Shown: positions 1 to 9,496 of the stretch, in pieces
How positions within the stretch are numbered: the first letter of the stretch is position 1
How the letters are laid out: every line of letters begins with the position of its first letter
NCBI GenBank assembly: GCA_026636295.1
Contig: CP089462.1
Location: 496,001 to 560,000, forward strand
Source: Medakamo hakoo
Taxonomy: Eukaryota; Chlorophyta; Trebouxiophyceae; Coccomyxaceae
Length of the DNA: 64,000 bases
Direction: 5' to 3'
Program-made: the position numbers and the translations under genes
The notes under the pieces: model-generated
The model's database searches: none
The model's input: only the letters and a program-made list of their open reading frames with translations
Told to the model about the DNA's origin: nothing

Positions 1-125
1 TATGAGATATGGAGGGGGGGGGGGGCGAGACCGTTTTTTTGTTTTCACTCCATCAATCCGACCTCACACCCTCTCCATCCCCTCACCCCCAAAAAACAGA
101 CGTCCGCTTCCGCATCTCCCGGTCC

Positions 126-602
126 ATGGCGGGCCGGAAGATGCCCGCAGCGCAGAAAGAGGCTTTATCAGCATCACTGAAAGCGGCGTGGGCGGCGAGG
201 AAAGCCGAAGCGGCGCGGCGCGGTGAGACACCAACGGCGGCCACCGCCACCTCTTTTTCCTCCGCGTCACTCGGCTCGCTGTCGTCGCTGGAAGCCGTGG
301 CGTCGTACATCCCACTCCAGGAACGGGCGGCTGCAGCGGCAGCCGCTGCCCTCGGCGCACCAACTGTGCTGGACACAGCGGACGAGCAACCGGACGCGGC
401 CGTCGCGGAGTCGGTGGAAGCCGCGGTCGCGGAGCTGTCGACGCTGCGCAGGGCGGTCGGCGCGTGGGTGACGGCCTTCCAAGCTGAGAAGGGGCGGCCG
501 CCCACGCGTGAGGATGCGAGAGCAGCTGCGCCTGACACGTATGCAGCTTTCACACGGTGGCTGGCGCTGCGCGATTACGTGCGGTCCGCGGGCGCGGTGT
601 GA
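126..602 (+). CDS. Unknown small protein, NUMOD3-like and Sld2-like motifs, possibly a 3' exon
   Basis: This open frame encodes about 158 residues from an ATG in good context at 126 and ends in TGA at 600-602. Its start reads MAGRKMPAAQKEALSASLK followed by an A/R-rich helix, which resembles the NUMOD3-type motif (K-x-S-x-E-x-x-x-x-I-x-x-x-L-K) of some plant and algal proteins. The C-terminus has the pattern L-R-x-x-V-x-x-W-x-x-x-F-x-x-x-x-G-R-P-P-x-x-x-D-A, which recalls the helix at the N-terminus of Sld2/RECQL4 proteins. Both resemblances are weak. The frame stays open upstream to base 9, and a C-rich stretch ending CAG near base 98 could be a splice acceptor, so earlier exons may lie outside the window. 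It converges on the FAM136A-like gene, whose stop lies 66 bp away. I do not assign a function. Confidence 0.5.
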   Translation: MAGRKMPAAQKEALSASLKAAWAARKAEAARRGETPTAATATSFSSASLGSLSSLEAVASYIPLQERAAAAAAAALGAPTVLDTADEQPDAAVAESVEAAVAELSTLRRAVGAWVTAFQAEKGRPPTREDARAAAPDTYAAFTRWLALRDYVRSAGAV

Positions 603-667
603 GAGCGTCAAGATTCTTTTGTTGTTGTTGTAGCGTAGACTTGCATTTTTTTTTTCATTGGTGCTGT

Positions 668-1283
668 TCAACCCCCACCCGCCCGCTCCGCTGCCTTCCC
701 CGCCTCGCCCACCAACCGCGCCTTGAGCGTCGGCAATTCCTTTGTAAACGACCCCGCACAGCCTTGGACGCAGGACGCCATCGCAGCCTGCGCCGCCTGG
801 ACAGCTGAGGGCGACGGGTCGGGGCCAAGGCGACCCTGCGCCGCGTCGGAACAGCCCTGCGCGCACCTGCCGAGGCGCTGTTGAAAGGAAGCCAGCTGGG
901 CCTGGAACGCTGCGGACGCGGCGGCGACGGGCGCTTCACACTTGGCGGAACTGTGGGGAGGGGGTCATTGGCGGCGGGGTGGGGGGTGGGTGTGAGGGGG
1001 CGGCACCTGCGGGCGCTGCCTGCCCAGGCGCGCGGTCCTCTCCCAACCACCGAAACCAGAGGCGTCCTCACCAGGCGTGCAGCTCCGCAGGGCTCTTGCA
1101 GGCGTCAAAGCAGCGCAGTGTGCACTGCAGGCTCGCCTTCTGGACGGGGAAGATGGCCGCGACTTGAGCCGCGTCGACGGCCGAGGTCAGGCCGGCTTGG
1201 AGGTCGTCGGCCGCGGCTTCGGCGGAAGACCGGGAGGCGTCGGCCGCGCCTGCGCCGCTTTCTGTGGATTGGCTGGCACCCAT
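668..1283 (-). CDS. FAM136A: FAM136A-like twin CX3C protein, 2 exons
   Basis: Two exons, 1072-1283 and 668-950, are joined across a 121-nt GTGAGG...CACAG intron to give 164 residues. FAM136A is a conserved mitochondrial intermembrane-space protein rich in cysteine pairs; its exact biochemical role is poorly known. The spliced protein begins MGASQSTESGAG, has a P-x-Q-K-x-x-x-x-C-x-x-x-C segment, then repeated C-x-x-x-C pairs (C-T-L-R-C, C-S-A-K-C, C-A-Q-G-C, C-V-Q-G-C) spaced as in the family. Neither exon alone shows the full cysteine series; the frame matches only after splicing, which supports the intron. The length is close to the human protein (about 138 residues) with a longer N-terminus. 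It is divergent from the ITPK gene, with 171 bp between start codons. Confidence 0.85.
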
Positions 1284-1454
1284 GCGGGTGGGTCGGGCGT
1301 GTGGGATGGGTGTCTGGAGCCTGGGAATGAGGCGGCCGGCGTCGGAAATGAAGTCTGACGCCCGGTCGCCGTTGTTCGCTCTCACACCGAACATCTTTTT
1401 AGAACCCGGGAGTTGCTGGCCCTTTTGGACGGGCCGCCTCCCGCACACTTCACC
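1284..1454. promoter_or_regulatory. Shared divergent promoter region FAM136A/ITPK
   Basis: These 171 bp separate the two start codons. No convincing TATA box or other named motif is visible, so the assignment rests on gene layout only. Confidence 0.4.
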
Positions 1455-3167
1455 ATGTCGTCCGACAGGGCGGCCCCGCCCGCCTCCACGTCCAAGCGGT
1501 GGCGCGTGGGCGTGGCCATGATGGAAAGCAAGGTGTGTTATCGGCGCAACCACGCATGCGTTTGGCCAGGCATCTTTTTACTAGGCCCGCCCCGGCGGGG
1601 AGGCACGCCCTGCCACCGCCCTCACCTTAACGGCGTGGTCCGCCATCCGTGCTCACCACGCCGCCCATGCTCATTGTCCAACCACGCCCCCCATTCTCCC
1701 AAAATCCCAGGCTAAAAAACACTTGCGTCCAGCCCTGCTCGCAGCGACGGCGGCCGCGGGCTTTGATGTAGTTGCCGTCGACCCAGGCCGCCCTCTCGCC
1801 GACCAGGGCCCCTTTGACGTCCTGCTCCACAAGATCCGGACGCCAGGTGAGTTGGGCGTGGATGGGTCGATGGAAGGGGGGCGCGTGTGCGGGTGCGTGT
1901 TTTTTTTTTTTTCCTGGACCGATGTCTCTCACGCGGCCCGCAACCCCCCACCCCCCCATCCCACCCAGACTTCACGGCCCAGCTGGCCGCGTACGCCGCC
2001 GCACACGGCCCCGGCTTGCGCCTCGTCGACTCACCCGCTGCCGTCGCCCGCCTCCAATCCCGGGCGACGATGTTGGACCCTCTCAGGAGGAGGACGGACG
2101 GCGGAGAGGAAGGCCTCGCCCTGGCGCCACCCCCGCCGGCCGGGGGAGGCGCCGCGCCCGCCACCGCGCCGACGCCTGTCCGAGTAGCCGCCCCGACGCA
2201 GGTCGTCGTACCGGCGGATGGAGGCGTGCCGCCGGCCGACCGTGGCGGCCGCGCCCTTGCAGCTTTGGCCGCGGCCGGCCTCGCGCCGCCGCTCCTGGCC
2301 AAACCTTTGCACGCCGGCGGCCAGCCGGGCGCGCACGCGCTCGCGCTGCTGGCGGACGAAGCAGCTGTGGCCGCGCTCGCCTCGGCCGACGCCCCGCCGC
2401 TCCTGCCCGGCCTGGCGCCCCCCCTCGTCCTCCAGCCGTACGTGCCCCACCGCCCGCCGCTGTTCAAAGTCTTCGTGCTGGGGCCGTCCGTCGCGCTCGC
2501 CCGCCGGCCGTCGCTCCGCGTCCCACCCCCGCCAGAAGACGTGACGGCGTCGGTGGGTGGGGCGCTGGCCCTGGCGCGCGTGTCGGCGTACACGTCAGCG
2601 GAAGACGGCGCGAAGGGTGGAGGCGCCGGTGACGGTGGTGGTGGCGGCGGTGGCGGCGGTGGCGGTGGCCCCCCGTCCCCCACGCCCACGTCGCCCGACC
2701 CGCCTGGCTGGGTCCTGGAAGCGCTGGCGGCCGAGCTCCGGGCGTCGCTCGGCCTGCAGGTCTTCAACTTTGACCTGATCCGCGTGGCACGGGACCGCAT
2801 GGTGCCGGCGGCGGGTCCGACGGGCGCTGGCGGTGGTGGTGGAGGCGACGCCCCCGGCCCGCCTGGCCCGTGCCCGCCCGGCGCCGACTACCTGGTCATC
2901 GACATCAACTACTTCCCGGGCATTGAAAAGCTGCCCGGGTATGAAGGCCTGATGGTCGCGTTCCTGAAGTGGGTGACGAGCCCCGAAGGCAGCGCCGCGA
3001 CGAGCGGGTGGGAGGGCGAGCTGGGCGCGCTGCCGTCGCGGTCGTCGGGCCCGCGGCCGGGGTCGGGTGGGGGGCAGCAGCAGCCGGCGCGGTTGAGCCT
3101 GAGCCTGAGCCAGGTGCCGGCGGCGGGGCACACGGTCAGCGAGGGCGGGGAGGCGAGCGTGGGGTGA
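1455..3167 (+). CDS. ITPK1: Inositol-tetrakisphosphate 1-kinase / inositol 1,3,4-trisphosphate 5/6-kinase
   Basis: Three exons (1455-1532, 1711-1846, 1969-3167) give about 470 residues. Enzymes of this ATP-grasp family phosphorylate inositol tris- and tetrakisphosphates with ATP on the route to InsP6 and pyrophosphates, mainly in cytosol or nucleus. The N-terminus has the family pattern V-G-V-A, then G-F-D-V-V-A-V-D-P-x-R-P-L-A-D-Q-G-P-F-D-V-L-L-H-K. The conserved C-terminal metal-binding stretch V-I-D-I-N-Y-F-P-G lies near residues 380-388 and is followed by P-G-Y-E. Donors are AAG|GTGTGT and CAG|GTGAGT. A poly-glycine/proline insert (2625-2700), a second glycine run (2830-2845) and a low-complexity tail of about 60 residues make it longer than most homologues (320-400 residues). 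The 3' end converges on the EEP nuclease gene. Confidence 0.92.
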
Positions 3168-3283
3168 GGTGAGAGGGGGGAGGTGTGGGGAAGGGCCATG
3201 GGCGGGGGCTCCCCCACACTGTCACAGGCAATGGAGACGAAAGAAAAAACACGCGCGCGTGCCGCAGTAGCGGGTTGCTGTTG

Positions 3284-4621
3284 TCAGTCGCCTGCACCAC
3301 CACCACCACCCAGCTCCACGACCGCCCCGACCGCCAAATGGTCGCTCGGCCAGCCCGCGTTCGGCATGGCCGCAAAGCCTTCCACCGGCGGCGCCGGTGG
3401 CGGCGCAGACGGCAGGCGGCCGCTGCCGTGCCGGCCAGCCTCATCACCCCACCACGGGTCCGCCAGCACGGCCCGCACCACCCAGTGCGCGCTGACGAAT
3501 ATGTAGTCCAGCGTCGCCTCGAAGGTCGACCGGCGCGTCGTCAGGGCAGGCTCCCCGCCCGCCGCCGCCCGGACGGAGGTCAGGGCGCCCCACCCCCCCG
3601 TCGTCAGCGGCGTCGCCACGCCGCCCCGCTGCCGGGCCGGGTGGTGCGGGTGGCCGGGCGGGCAGGCGCCCGTCGACAACAGGACCACCGCGCCCGCGGG
3701 CTGGCCATCACACGACGGCGCGCCCGGCGCGGCGTTGTCGGCCGAGTCGAGCGCGGGCGAGTTCGCGTCCATGCCCACGACGAGGGGCAGCAGTCGCGAC
3801 CCGTCACCCTGCCTGCCCATCCGCTCAAGCTCCCCACACAGTGCCGCCGCTTGGAGGACTTTCAAGTCCGGCGTCTTGGGGTCCCAATTAATGTGGGCGG
3901 AAGAAAACAGGCCGGCGCGTCCGGCCTCGTCTGCCAGCTCGGCCACGACCGCGCCGTCCCGGGACCCCGCGAGTAGCGCTGCGGTCGGCGCGTGCCCACC
4001 GCTCAATTCATCTGCAATGGCCGCATCCCTGAACGCGATGGACGCTGTGCGAAGCGCTTTGAAACGGGCGGTCCGCCACAACAGGGCTGGTCCGACCAGC
4101 GGCGGCTTTGGTTTCAGCGACGTTTCACCCGCCCAAAACCAGGCGCCGGCGTAGCCGGCTGAGCGCAAGGATGGAATGAGTGACGTCGGTTCCTCGCTTT
4201 CCCACACTTCGCCTTGCACTTCTTGCAAGCACAGCACGTCGGCCGCGTACGCCAGGATCTCCGCCACCAGCCGCGGCTCGCGGGCCGCCCACGCTAAATC
4301 CTCCGGCGCGGTGTCTGGGAACGAGGACGCCGGCGCGTACGCGTCGGCCAGAATGTTGTAGGAGATGATGCGGACCGACAGTCGCGAGCTCTCATCCCCG
4401 CCAACGCTGACAAACGGGCGGGGCGGGGCCGGCATGGAAGGTGGCGGGTCGACGGGGTCCTCGGCTAGCTGACAAACGGGCGGGGCGGGGCCGGGCACGG
4501 AAGATGGCGGGTCGTCGGGGTCCCCGGCTAGGCGTGTGGGATGAAAAAGCCAGCCGAGAGCAGGCGGCCGCTTCTCCGTCCCACCCGCTTCGCTGGGTGC
4601 GTTGTGAGCGCGTCTGACCAC
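3284..4621 (-). CDS. CCR4/nocturnin-type EEP-domain nuclease
   Basis: A single-exon frame encodes up to 445 residues of the endonuclease/exonuclease/phosphatase family, closest in pattern to CCR4-type deadenylases of plants. Such enzymes remove mRNA poly(A) tails using Mg2+. Catalytic-site motifs are visible: S-Y-N-I-L-A-D near residue 87-93 with the catalytic Asn, L-Q-E-V-Q with the metal-binding Glu near 134, H-I-N-W-D-P with the conserved His, a G-M-D-A-N-S motif for Asp and Asn, and S-D-H-L-A near the C-terminus. There is no leucine-rich repeat domain as in Ccr4 itself, so the target RNA is unknown. The first 80 residues are low-complexity and overlap a tandem DNA duplication. A later Met (about residue 63) is also possible as the start, and an upstream exon cannot be excluded. 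Confidence 0.82.
   Translation of the reverse strand: MVRRAHNAPSEAGGTEKRPPALGWLFHPTRLAGDPDDPPSSVPGPAPPVCQLAEDPVDPPPSMPAPPRPFVSVGGDESSRLSVRIISYNILADAYAPASSFPDTAPEDLAWAAREPRLVAEILAYAADVLCLQEVQGEVWESEEPTSLIPSLRSAGYAGAWFWAGETSLKPKPPLVGPALLWRTARFKALRTASIAFRDAAIADELSGGHAPTAALLAGSRDGAVVAELADEAGRAGLFSSAHINWDPKTPDLKVLQAAALCGELERMGRQGDGSRLLPLVVGMDANSPALDSADNAAPGAPSCDGQPAGAVVLLSTGACPPGHPHHPARQRGGVATPLTTGGWGALTSVRAAAGGEPALTTRRSTFEATLDYIFVSAHWVVRAVLADPWWGDEAGRHGSGRLPSAPPPAPPVEGFAAMPNAGWPSDHLAVGAVVELGGGGGAGD
4407..4531. repeat. Imperfect tandem duplication, two units of 62-63 bp
   Basis: Two adjacent copies both begin CTGACAAACGGGCGGGGCGG (4407 and 4469). They differ by a few substitutions and one inserted G. 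Because the unit is not a multiple of three and carries an indel, the two copies are read differently in the EEP nuclease N-terminus, giving two related proline-rich segments. Confidence 0.85.
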
Positions 4622-4798
4622 ACGGCTGGCGTGGCTTCAGGATCGAACTGGCGTGGCGGGCGTGGGGCGACGGAGAGCGCTTTCCACACCCTTCCCATTC
4701 GTATTGTGATCGCCTCAACCCTCGTCTCCATCAAAGGCCTTCACAAAAAAAGTCTCCGCCCTCTCTCGCGTCCCTCCCCCGCACTCGGTCACGCTGCG

Positions 4799-4854
<56 letters not shown>

Positions 4855-4942
4855 ACGCACACACCAACACGCACGCACACCCGAAATGATGACCCCCCCC
4901 CACCCCCTCTCCCACACGCCCACATGAATGAACCTCACTCCC
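4622..4942. other. Intergenic, with an (AC)n microsatellite
   Basis: This 321-bp stretch lies between the 5' end of the EEP nuclease and the 3' end of the EGY-like gene, both on the minus strand. It holds a pure (AC)24 run at about 4801-4848 and related CA-rich sequence to 4880. A short minus-strand frame (4528-4734) begins here but shows no family resemblance. It may hold the EEP promoter and the EGY 3' UTR. Confidence 0.6.
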
Positions 4943-7123
4943 TCACAAAAACATCCCGCCACTCCCCACGGACTGCGCCGCGTCCGGCGCGGCGGGCAAC
5001 AGCACCAGCAACGCCAGCCCGATCGCCACCGCCGCCGCAATGCCGCGCGCGCCCTCGGGCGGACTCACCCCGTCCGCGGGCGGCGCCTCCGGGTCGCGCT
5101 GGCAGATGAGGACGTACAGGCCAAAGGGCAGGGCGAGGGCGGACCCCAGGAAGCCGAGCGCGAGGCCGACGTAGGTGAGGAAGGACGACACGCCCAGCGC
5201 CGTCGTCCCGTACGCGGCCTGGACCATGCGGCCGCCGTCCAGGCGGCCGACGGGGAGCAGGTTCAGGGCCGTGGCGACCAGGCCCGCCCACCCCACCACG
5301 ACCAGGGGGTGGACGAGGATGACGGGCGCGGCCGCGCGCGCTGCGAGGCCCGCCGCGCCCGACGCGGCGCCCGAGCCCGCGGCGGCGATGCCGCCGGAGC
5401 CGAGGGCGGCTTTGGCGACGCCGCCCAAGAGCAGCGAGCCCTGGAGCAGGGCCGCCGGCACCGGGAGCAAGCCGCCGCTGGCGGCCAACGCGGTGTCGGC
5501 CGCCGTCGCCGCGTCGGGCACGGGCCCGCCCCCCCCGCTCAGGGCCAGCCCGGCGATGAACAGCACCGCCGACAGGGCTCCACCCGCAAACGGACCCGCC
5601 GCCGCAAAGTCAAAGAGCGCCGCCCGGTCCGAGAGCAGGGACCGAATCTGGGTGATGCCCCCAAACGTGCCCAGCGAGCCGTTGGGGACGAGGAGGGGCA
5701 GGGACGTTTTGATGCCGCGCGCGCGCGCGACGACCGCGTGGCCGACTTCGTGGACGGCCTGGACGCCCAGGATCGCGCCGGCGATGGGCAGGGCGGACGC
5801 GATGAATGCGGACGGATCGAACGCTTCGACAAAGGGCGGGAGGACGCCACCGGACGCGGCCAAGCCGTTTGGGTCGGCCAACCATTCCAGCACAGCGGGC
5901 GGGAGGCGGGAGATGTTGGCCGCCATGCCCAGCTGCAGCGCGGACCCCGCCGTCAGAGCAGCCAAGACCGCCGCCGCCAGCGGCTGCCACCGCGGGGCTT
6001 CGGGTGGCGACGCCGCGTCCGCCGTGACGACCTGAAACGCGATGCGCGGCTCCGGGCGCGACCCGTCCGCGTTGGTGGCCGGCCCGTTCTCGAGCGCGTC
6101 CATCGCGTCGACGGGGTCCTCGACCATCAGGACGACGTACTTGGACCCAAACAGGCGGGCCACGCCCTCCTTGACGGCAGCGAAAGCGGCGGCGCGGGAC
6201 GTGCGCAGGTTGCCGCGGATCAGCCAGCCCTCATTCAAAAACGGGTCGACGGGCTGCGTCTCCGTCACCCAAAACACGCGCGGCCCAAACACCTCGTCCT
6301 TCAGCTTTTGCAGGTCCGCCCTGTCCGCGCCGCCCATCAGGTTTTTGGCCATGGACGTCAGCATGGACGCCATGGCCGATTCCAGGTCGGCTTCGGCTTT
6401 GGACTCGTCGCCGCCGCCGGATTGGCGGGTCCGTGCTTCGGCCGCGCGCTTGGCCGCGTCGACCACGGCCGACAGCTTGCCCTCCATGTCCTTGGCCGCC
6501 GCCTCTTTTTTATCGGCGGTGGACGCGGACGAGGATCCAGCCTCAGCGGCACGCTCAGCTTCGGCTTTGGCTAGGATGCTCAGGATTTCAGGGGAGAAGG
6601 AGACGTCGATGGCCGGCGTGGCCGGGTCGGATGGCTGGTTGTTGGGAGGGGCGGATGGGCGGTGGGTGGATGGCCGAGTCAGAGGGTCGCGCGACAAGGC
6701 AGCAAGGAAAGAGAGTTTGCGGCCTTGCCGCTGCCGCAGGCTCCTTCGACCGCGCACACCCGCTCCAACACAGAAATTCACCTTGGCCTCTTCTTTCGGC
6801 GGCTCCGGCTCCACGCCCAGCAGGGCGTCCAGCGCGCCGAGCGTGGACTTGAGCGAGTCGGCGTCGGACGTTGGCGGCGAGTCGGCTGAGGTGGTGGAGG
6901 TGGTGGACGCCTCGTCGCCGCCACCTGCGCGCAGACGGAGGGTGGCTGTACGCGGGCTAGGGTGCGAGGGTGCGGAGCGACGGGGTACGGCCGGGCGAGG
7001 CGCCGTAGCCGGGCGAGCCGATGCGCTGGCCGCAGCGGTCGCGCGGCTGCAGCTCGCGGCCCGGCCGCCCGCGCTGGCCGGCGCGCGCAGCGGCATGTGA
7101 AGAAGTAGAGAGGGTGCCCTCAC
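4943..7123 (-). CDS. EGY1: EGY-type chloroplast site-2 zinc metalloprotease
   Basis: The open frame covers 726 codons, or 677 residues if a probable 147-nt intron (6635-6781, AAG|GTGAAT...AACCAG) is removed. That intron is a multiple of three and free of stops, so frame alone does not prove it. EGY proteases are intramembrane M50 peptidases of the thylakoid or plastid envelope, needed for chloroplast development. Visible hallmarks are the zinc motif H-E-V-G-H (near residue 408 after splicing), the second motif N-L-L-P-V-G-R-L-D-G-G (near 573-583), several hydrophobic segments around them, and the F-G-P-R-V-F-W-V-T and N-E-G-W-L-I-R-G-N-L-R blocks typical of EGY proteins. The first 60 residues are Arg/Ser/Ala-rich with few acids, like a transit peptide. 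Two in-frame ATGs (7123 and 7096) are possible starts. It could be EGY1 or EGY2. Confidence 0.88.
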   Translation of the reverse strand: MRAPSLLLHMPLRAPASAGGRAASCSRATAAASASARPATAPRPAVPRRSAPSHPSPRTATLRLRAGGGDEASTTSTTSADSPPTSDADSLKSTLGALDALLGVEPEPPKEEAKVNFCVGAGVRGRRSLRQRQGRKLSFLAALSRDPLTRPSTHRPSAPPNNQPSDPATPAIDVSFSPEILSILAKAEAERAAEAGSSSASTADKKEAAAKDMEGKLSAVVDAAKRAAEARTRQSGGGDESKAEADLESAMASMLTSMAKNLMGGADRADLQKLKDEVFGPRVFWVTETQPVDPFLNEGWLIRGNLRTSRAAAFAAVKEGVARLFGSKYVVLMVEDPVDAMDALENGPATNADGSRPEPRIAFQVVTADAASPPEAPRWQPLAAAVLAALTAGSALQLGMAANISRLPPAVLEWLADPNGLAASGGVLPPFVEAFDPSAFIASALPIAGAILGVQAVHEVGHAVVARARGIKTSLPLLVPNGSLGTFGGITQIRSLLSDRAALFDFAAAGPFAGGALSAVLFIAGLALSGGGGPVPDAATAADTALAASGGLLPVPAALLQGSLLLGGVAKAALGSGGIAAAGSGAASGAAGLAARAAAPVILVHPLVVVGWAGLVATALNLLPVGRLDGGRMVQAAYGTTALGVSSFLTYVGLALGFLGSALALPFGLYVLICQRDPEAPPADGVSPPEGARGIAAAVAIGLALLVLLPAAPDAAQSVGSGGMFL

Positions 7124-7385
7124 ACGGGTGATGAAGCAGGCACTGGGTGTGGACGCGCTGTCCGCAGCTGCGCGTGTTGTTGTTGGCTCTTTCTTTTCTT
7201 CCGAGTGAGGCCACGTCGGCCGCGCACAGCACCCCCCCGCGCTCTCGCAACCACCGCCCCCCTCCTCCGCTCCCCGCCCGTCTTGTCTTTCCTCGTCAGC
7301 CCCTGTGCCACGTCCACAAAAAAATACTGCGCTCTCCAGAACAACAGAGGCCCTACACTCTCACAGGAAGCCAGCCCGCGCGCTC

Positions 7386-9320
7386 TCACCCCTTCAAAAA
7401 ATCGGTGAACGGCCGGCCGGCCGCGCCACCCCCACCCCCACCCCCGGCACCGCCGCCGCCCGCCCCCAGCTTGCGGTCAAACTCGGCCAGCTCCGACTCC
7501 ACGAGTTGTTCGGGCGACGGCGGCACCGTGTTGGCGCCCGAGTCAAAGACGGCGTCCTCCGGGCGGAGGGCGACCTTTTCGGCGCGCGCGCGGGCCGCGC
7601 CCAGCTTCGCCGCGACCGCCCGGCTCGGCGCCCGCAACGCGTTGGCCGCGTCGGACCGGGCTTCGTTGCGGGCGGCGATGGACTCGTTGAGGCGCCCATT
7701 CCACACCCACCGAATGGCTGGGATGATGAAGTAGGCGGCCGCGTACGCGCGCAGCCAGGGCATCAGCGGCAGGACAAAGCCAAAGCCTTGGGCGGCGAGC
7801 GCGGCAGCCGCGCCGCGCTCGGCCAGGACAGACGCCAGGGACGACACGGCCGCGATGTTGGCCGCACCCAAAGCCGCGGCAGCCAGGCGCTGGCCTGAGC
7901 TCGCGCGCGTGAAAGGGATGGGCGCTTCCAGCGCGGGCGGCGGCGGGGAGGGCGGCGGGCCGACCAGCTCGCGCCGGCCCGCGCCGAGGCTCCACCCGCC
8001 GCCCCGCGCCTTGCCGCCGCCGCCGCCGGCCGCCGCCGTCTTTTGCAGGTCCGGGAACACGTACAGCAAGCGGCCTGCGTCATCCACTTCGGCGTGGCCG
8101 TTGAACCGGACAAGGGCTGGCAGCACCCAGGCCTCGTCGTCCAGGCCGTCGCCGTCCGCGTCGCGCCTCGACGCGTCGGGCAGGTCCAAAAACGGCGCGA
8201 GCTCTTCGGCCGTCACCACCCCGCCGCGGGCCGAGATCGCCCGGCCGACAGCCCGCCACCGGTCGGCGTCAAACGTGGCGTTGGGGTCGCCGTCACCAAA
8301 GACGAAGCTGAACACGGACTCCAGGAAGCCCATGCCCGGCGGGTCGGCCGCGTTGCCGCGCCCGCCGCCGCGCGCGCCGCCCATGCCCCGCCGGGCGCGG
8401 CGGTAGCCGTACGGGTCAAACCAGAACCAGAGGTCGCCCGGGGACCACCACAGCGAGACCGGCATGCCGCCGCCGTAGTAGCCGCGCCCTCCGCCGCGGC
8501 GGTCGCGGTCGTCGCCGCCAGACTGGGCCGCGACCGAGAGCGCGACCAGGGCGGCCGCGGCGATGGCGAGCGACGCGAGGAGCGCGCCGCCGAACGCGAC
8601 GCGCCCCGCCCAGCCCACGGCGTTGGCAGCCGCGTCGATGCGCGGGGCCAGGCGCAACCACGCTGACCTGGACCGGAGGATCGCCCGGAAGTTGGGCGGC
8701 AGGACGTACGCGATGTCGCCGGACGGCGACACCTGGAGCCGGCCAGCGCTGTCGGCCGCCAGCGCGTTCAACGTCCGTTCCGCCGTCTGCAGGGGGACGC
8801 CGGCCGAGGACGCCACATCACCCGCTGTGACGCGGCCGCCCGCAGCCTCCACCGCCGCTTCGACGCGTTCGAGGACGGGGCGCGGGATGGCCTCCACCTC
8901 GAGCGGGCGGCGCTTTGGTGAAAGCAGGGACGCCGCGGGTTGCGCGTCGCCGTCGCCGACCAGCAGGGAGTCCGGGTCGGAGCCGCCGCCGCCGCGTGGG
9001 GGCAGGTACGAAGCTGCGCGGATGCAGCGGGGCGCGGGGCGGGGAGGGAGGGAGGGCGGGCCGACCCGGCCGCTGGTCGTCGGCCTGGGGGAGGGAGGCA
9101 GAATGAGGGCGGAAGGTGGTGGTGAGATGGGGGCGGGTGGTGAGATGGAGGGAGGGAGGCGTGGCGCGAGCGCGGGCGAGCGAGCGTCAGTCGCATTCTC
9201 TCGGCCGGGCGTGCTGCAAGGGGGACCGGCCTCCTGCCATCGCCTCGCGTGCCTGGCGTCAAGCGTGCACACGCTTACGCACCGTGCCAGCAGACCGGCC
9301 GGCCGCAGCGTGACGGCCAT
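7386..9320 (-). CDS. Plastid envelope protein of the At5g03900 family
   Basis: Two exons, 9283-9320 and 7386-9084, are joined across a 198-nt intron (CACG|GTGCGT...CCCCAG), giving about 578 residues. The family is conserved in plants, algae and cyanobacteria and is listed as an 'iron-sulfur cluster biosynthesis family' protein, but the evidence for that role is thin. Matching blocks are E-A-I-P-R-P-V-L-E-R-V-E, then a winged-helix-like segment, F-G-G-A-L-L-A-S-L, the aromatic stretch D-L-W-F-W-F-D-P-Y, F-S-F-V-F-G-D-G-D-P-N, G-G-V-V-T-A-E-E-L-A-P-F-L-D and a C-terminal membrane pair ending I-P-A-I-R-W-V-W. The spliced N-terminus MAVTLRPAGLLARPTTSGR looks like a transit peptide. The intron is stop-free and in frame, so retention would add 66 residues. 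An upstream in-frame ATG at 9374 is less likely. It is divergent from PAI1. Confidence 0.85.
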   Translation of the reverse strand: MAVTLRPAGLLARCVSVCTLDARHARRWQEAGPPCSTPGRENATDARSPALAPRLPPSISPPAPISPPPSALILPPSPRPTTSGRVGPPSLPPRPAPRCIRAASYLPPRGGGGSDPDSLLVGDGDAQPAASLLSPKRRPLEVEAIPRPVLERVEAAVEAAGGRVTAGDVASSAGVPLQTAERTLNALAADSAGRLQVSPSGDIAYVLPPNFRAILRSRSAWLRLAPRIDAAANAVGWAGRVAFGGALLASLAIAAAALVALSVAAQSGGDDRDRRGGGRGYYGGGMPVSLWWSPGDLWFWFDPYGYRRARRGMGGARGGGRGNAADPPGMGFLESVFSFVFGDGDPNATFDADRWRAVGRAISARGGVVTAEELAPFLDLPDASRRDADGDGLDDEAWVLPALVRFNGHAEVDDAGRLLYVFPDLQKTAAAGGGGGKARGGGWSLGAGRRELVGPPPSPPPPALEAPIPFTRASSGQRLAAAALGAANIAAVSSLASVLAERGAAAALAAQGFGFVLPLMPWLRAYAAAYFIIPAIRWVWNGRLNESIAARNEARSDAANALRAPSRAVAAKLGAARARAEKVALRPEDAVFDSGANTVPPSPEQLVESELAEFDRKLGAGGGGAGGGGGGGAAGRPFTDFLKG

Positions 9321-9496
9321 GGTTTGCGCGAGTGCGAGGGAAAGCGCACGAACAGAGGTGTGTTGTCTTTCCACACCGTATTTTCACACAGCAGTTCACT
9401 TGCGCTCGCGGCCCCCCCCCGCTGCACCTCCGCGCCCTCCCGCGCCTCCGCCATCCCTGTAGCACTGTCCGCAGAGGCCCACGGAAGCCAGACGCC
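9321..9496. promoter_or_regulatory. Shared divergent promoter region At5g03900-like/PAI1
   Basis: These 176 bp lie between two divergent start codons of plastid proteins. No named element is evident apart from a C run near 9411-9420. Confidence 0.4.
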
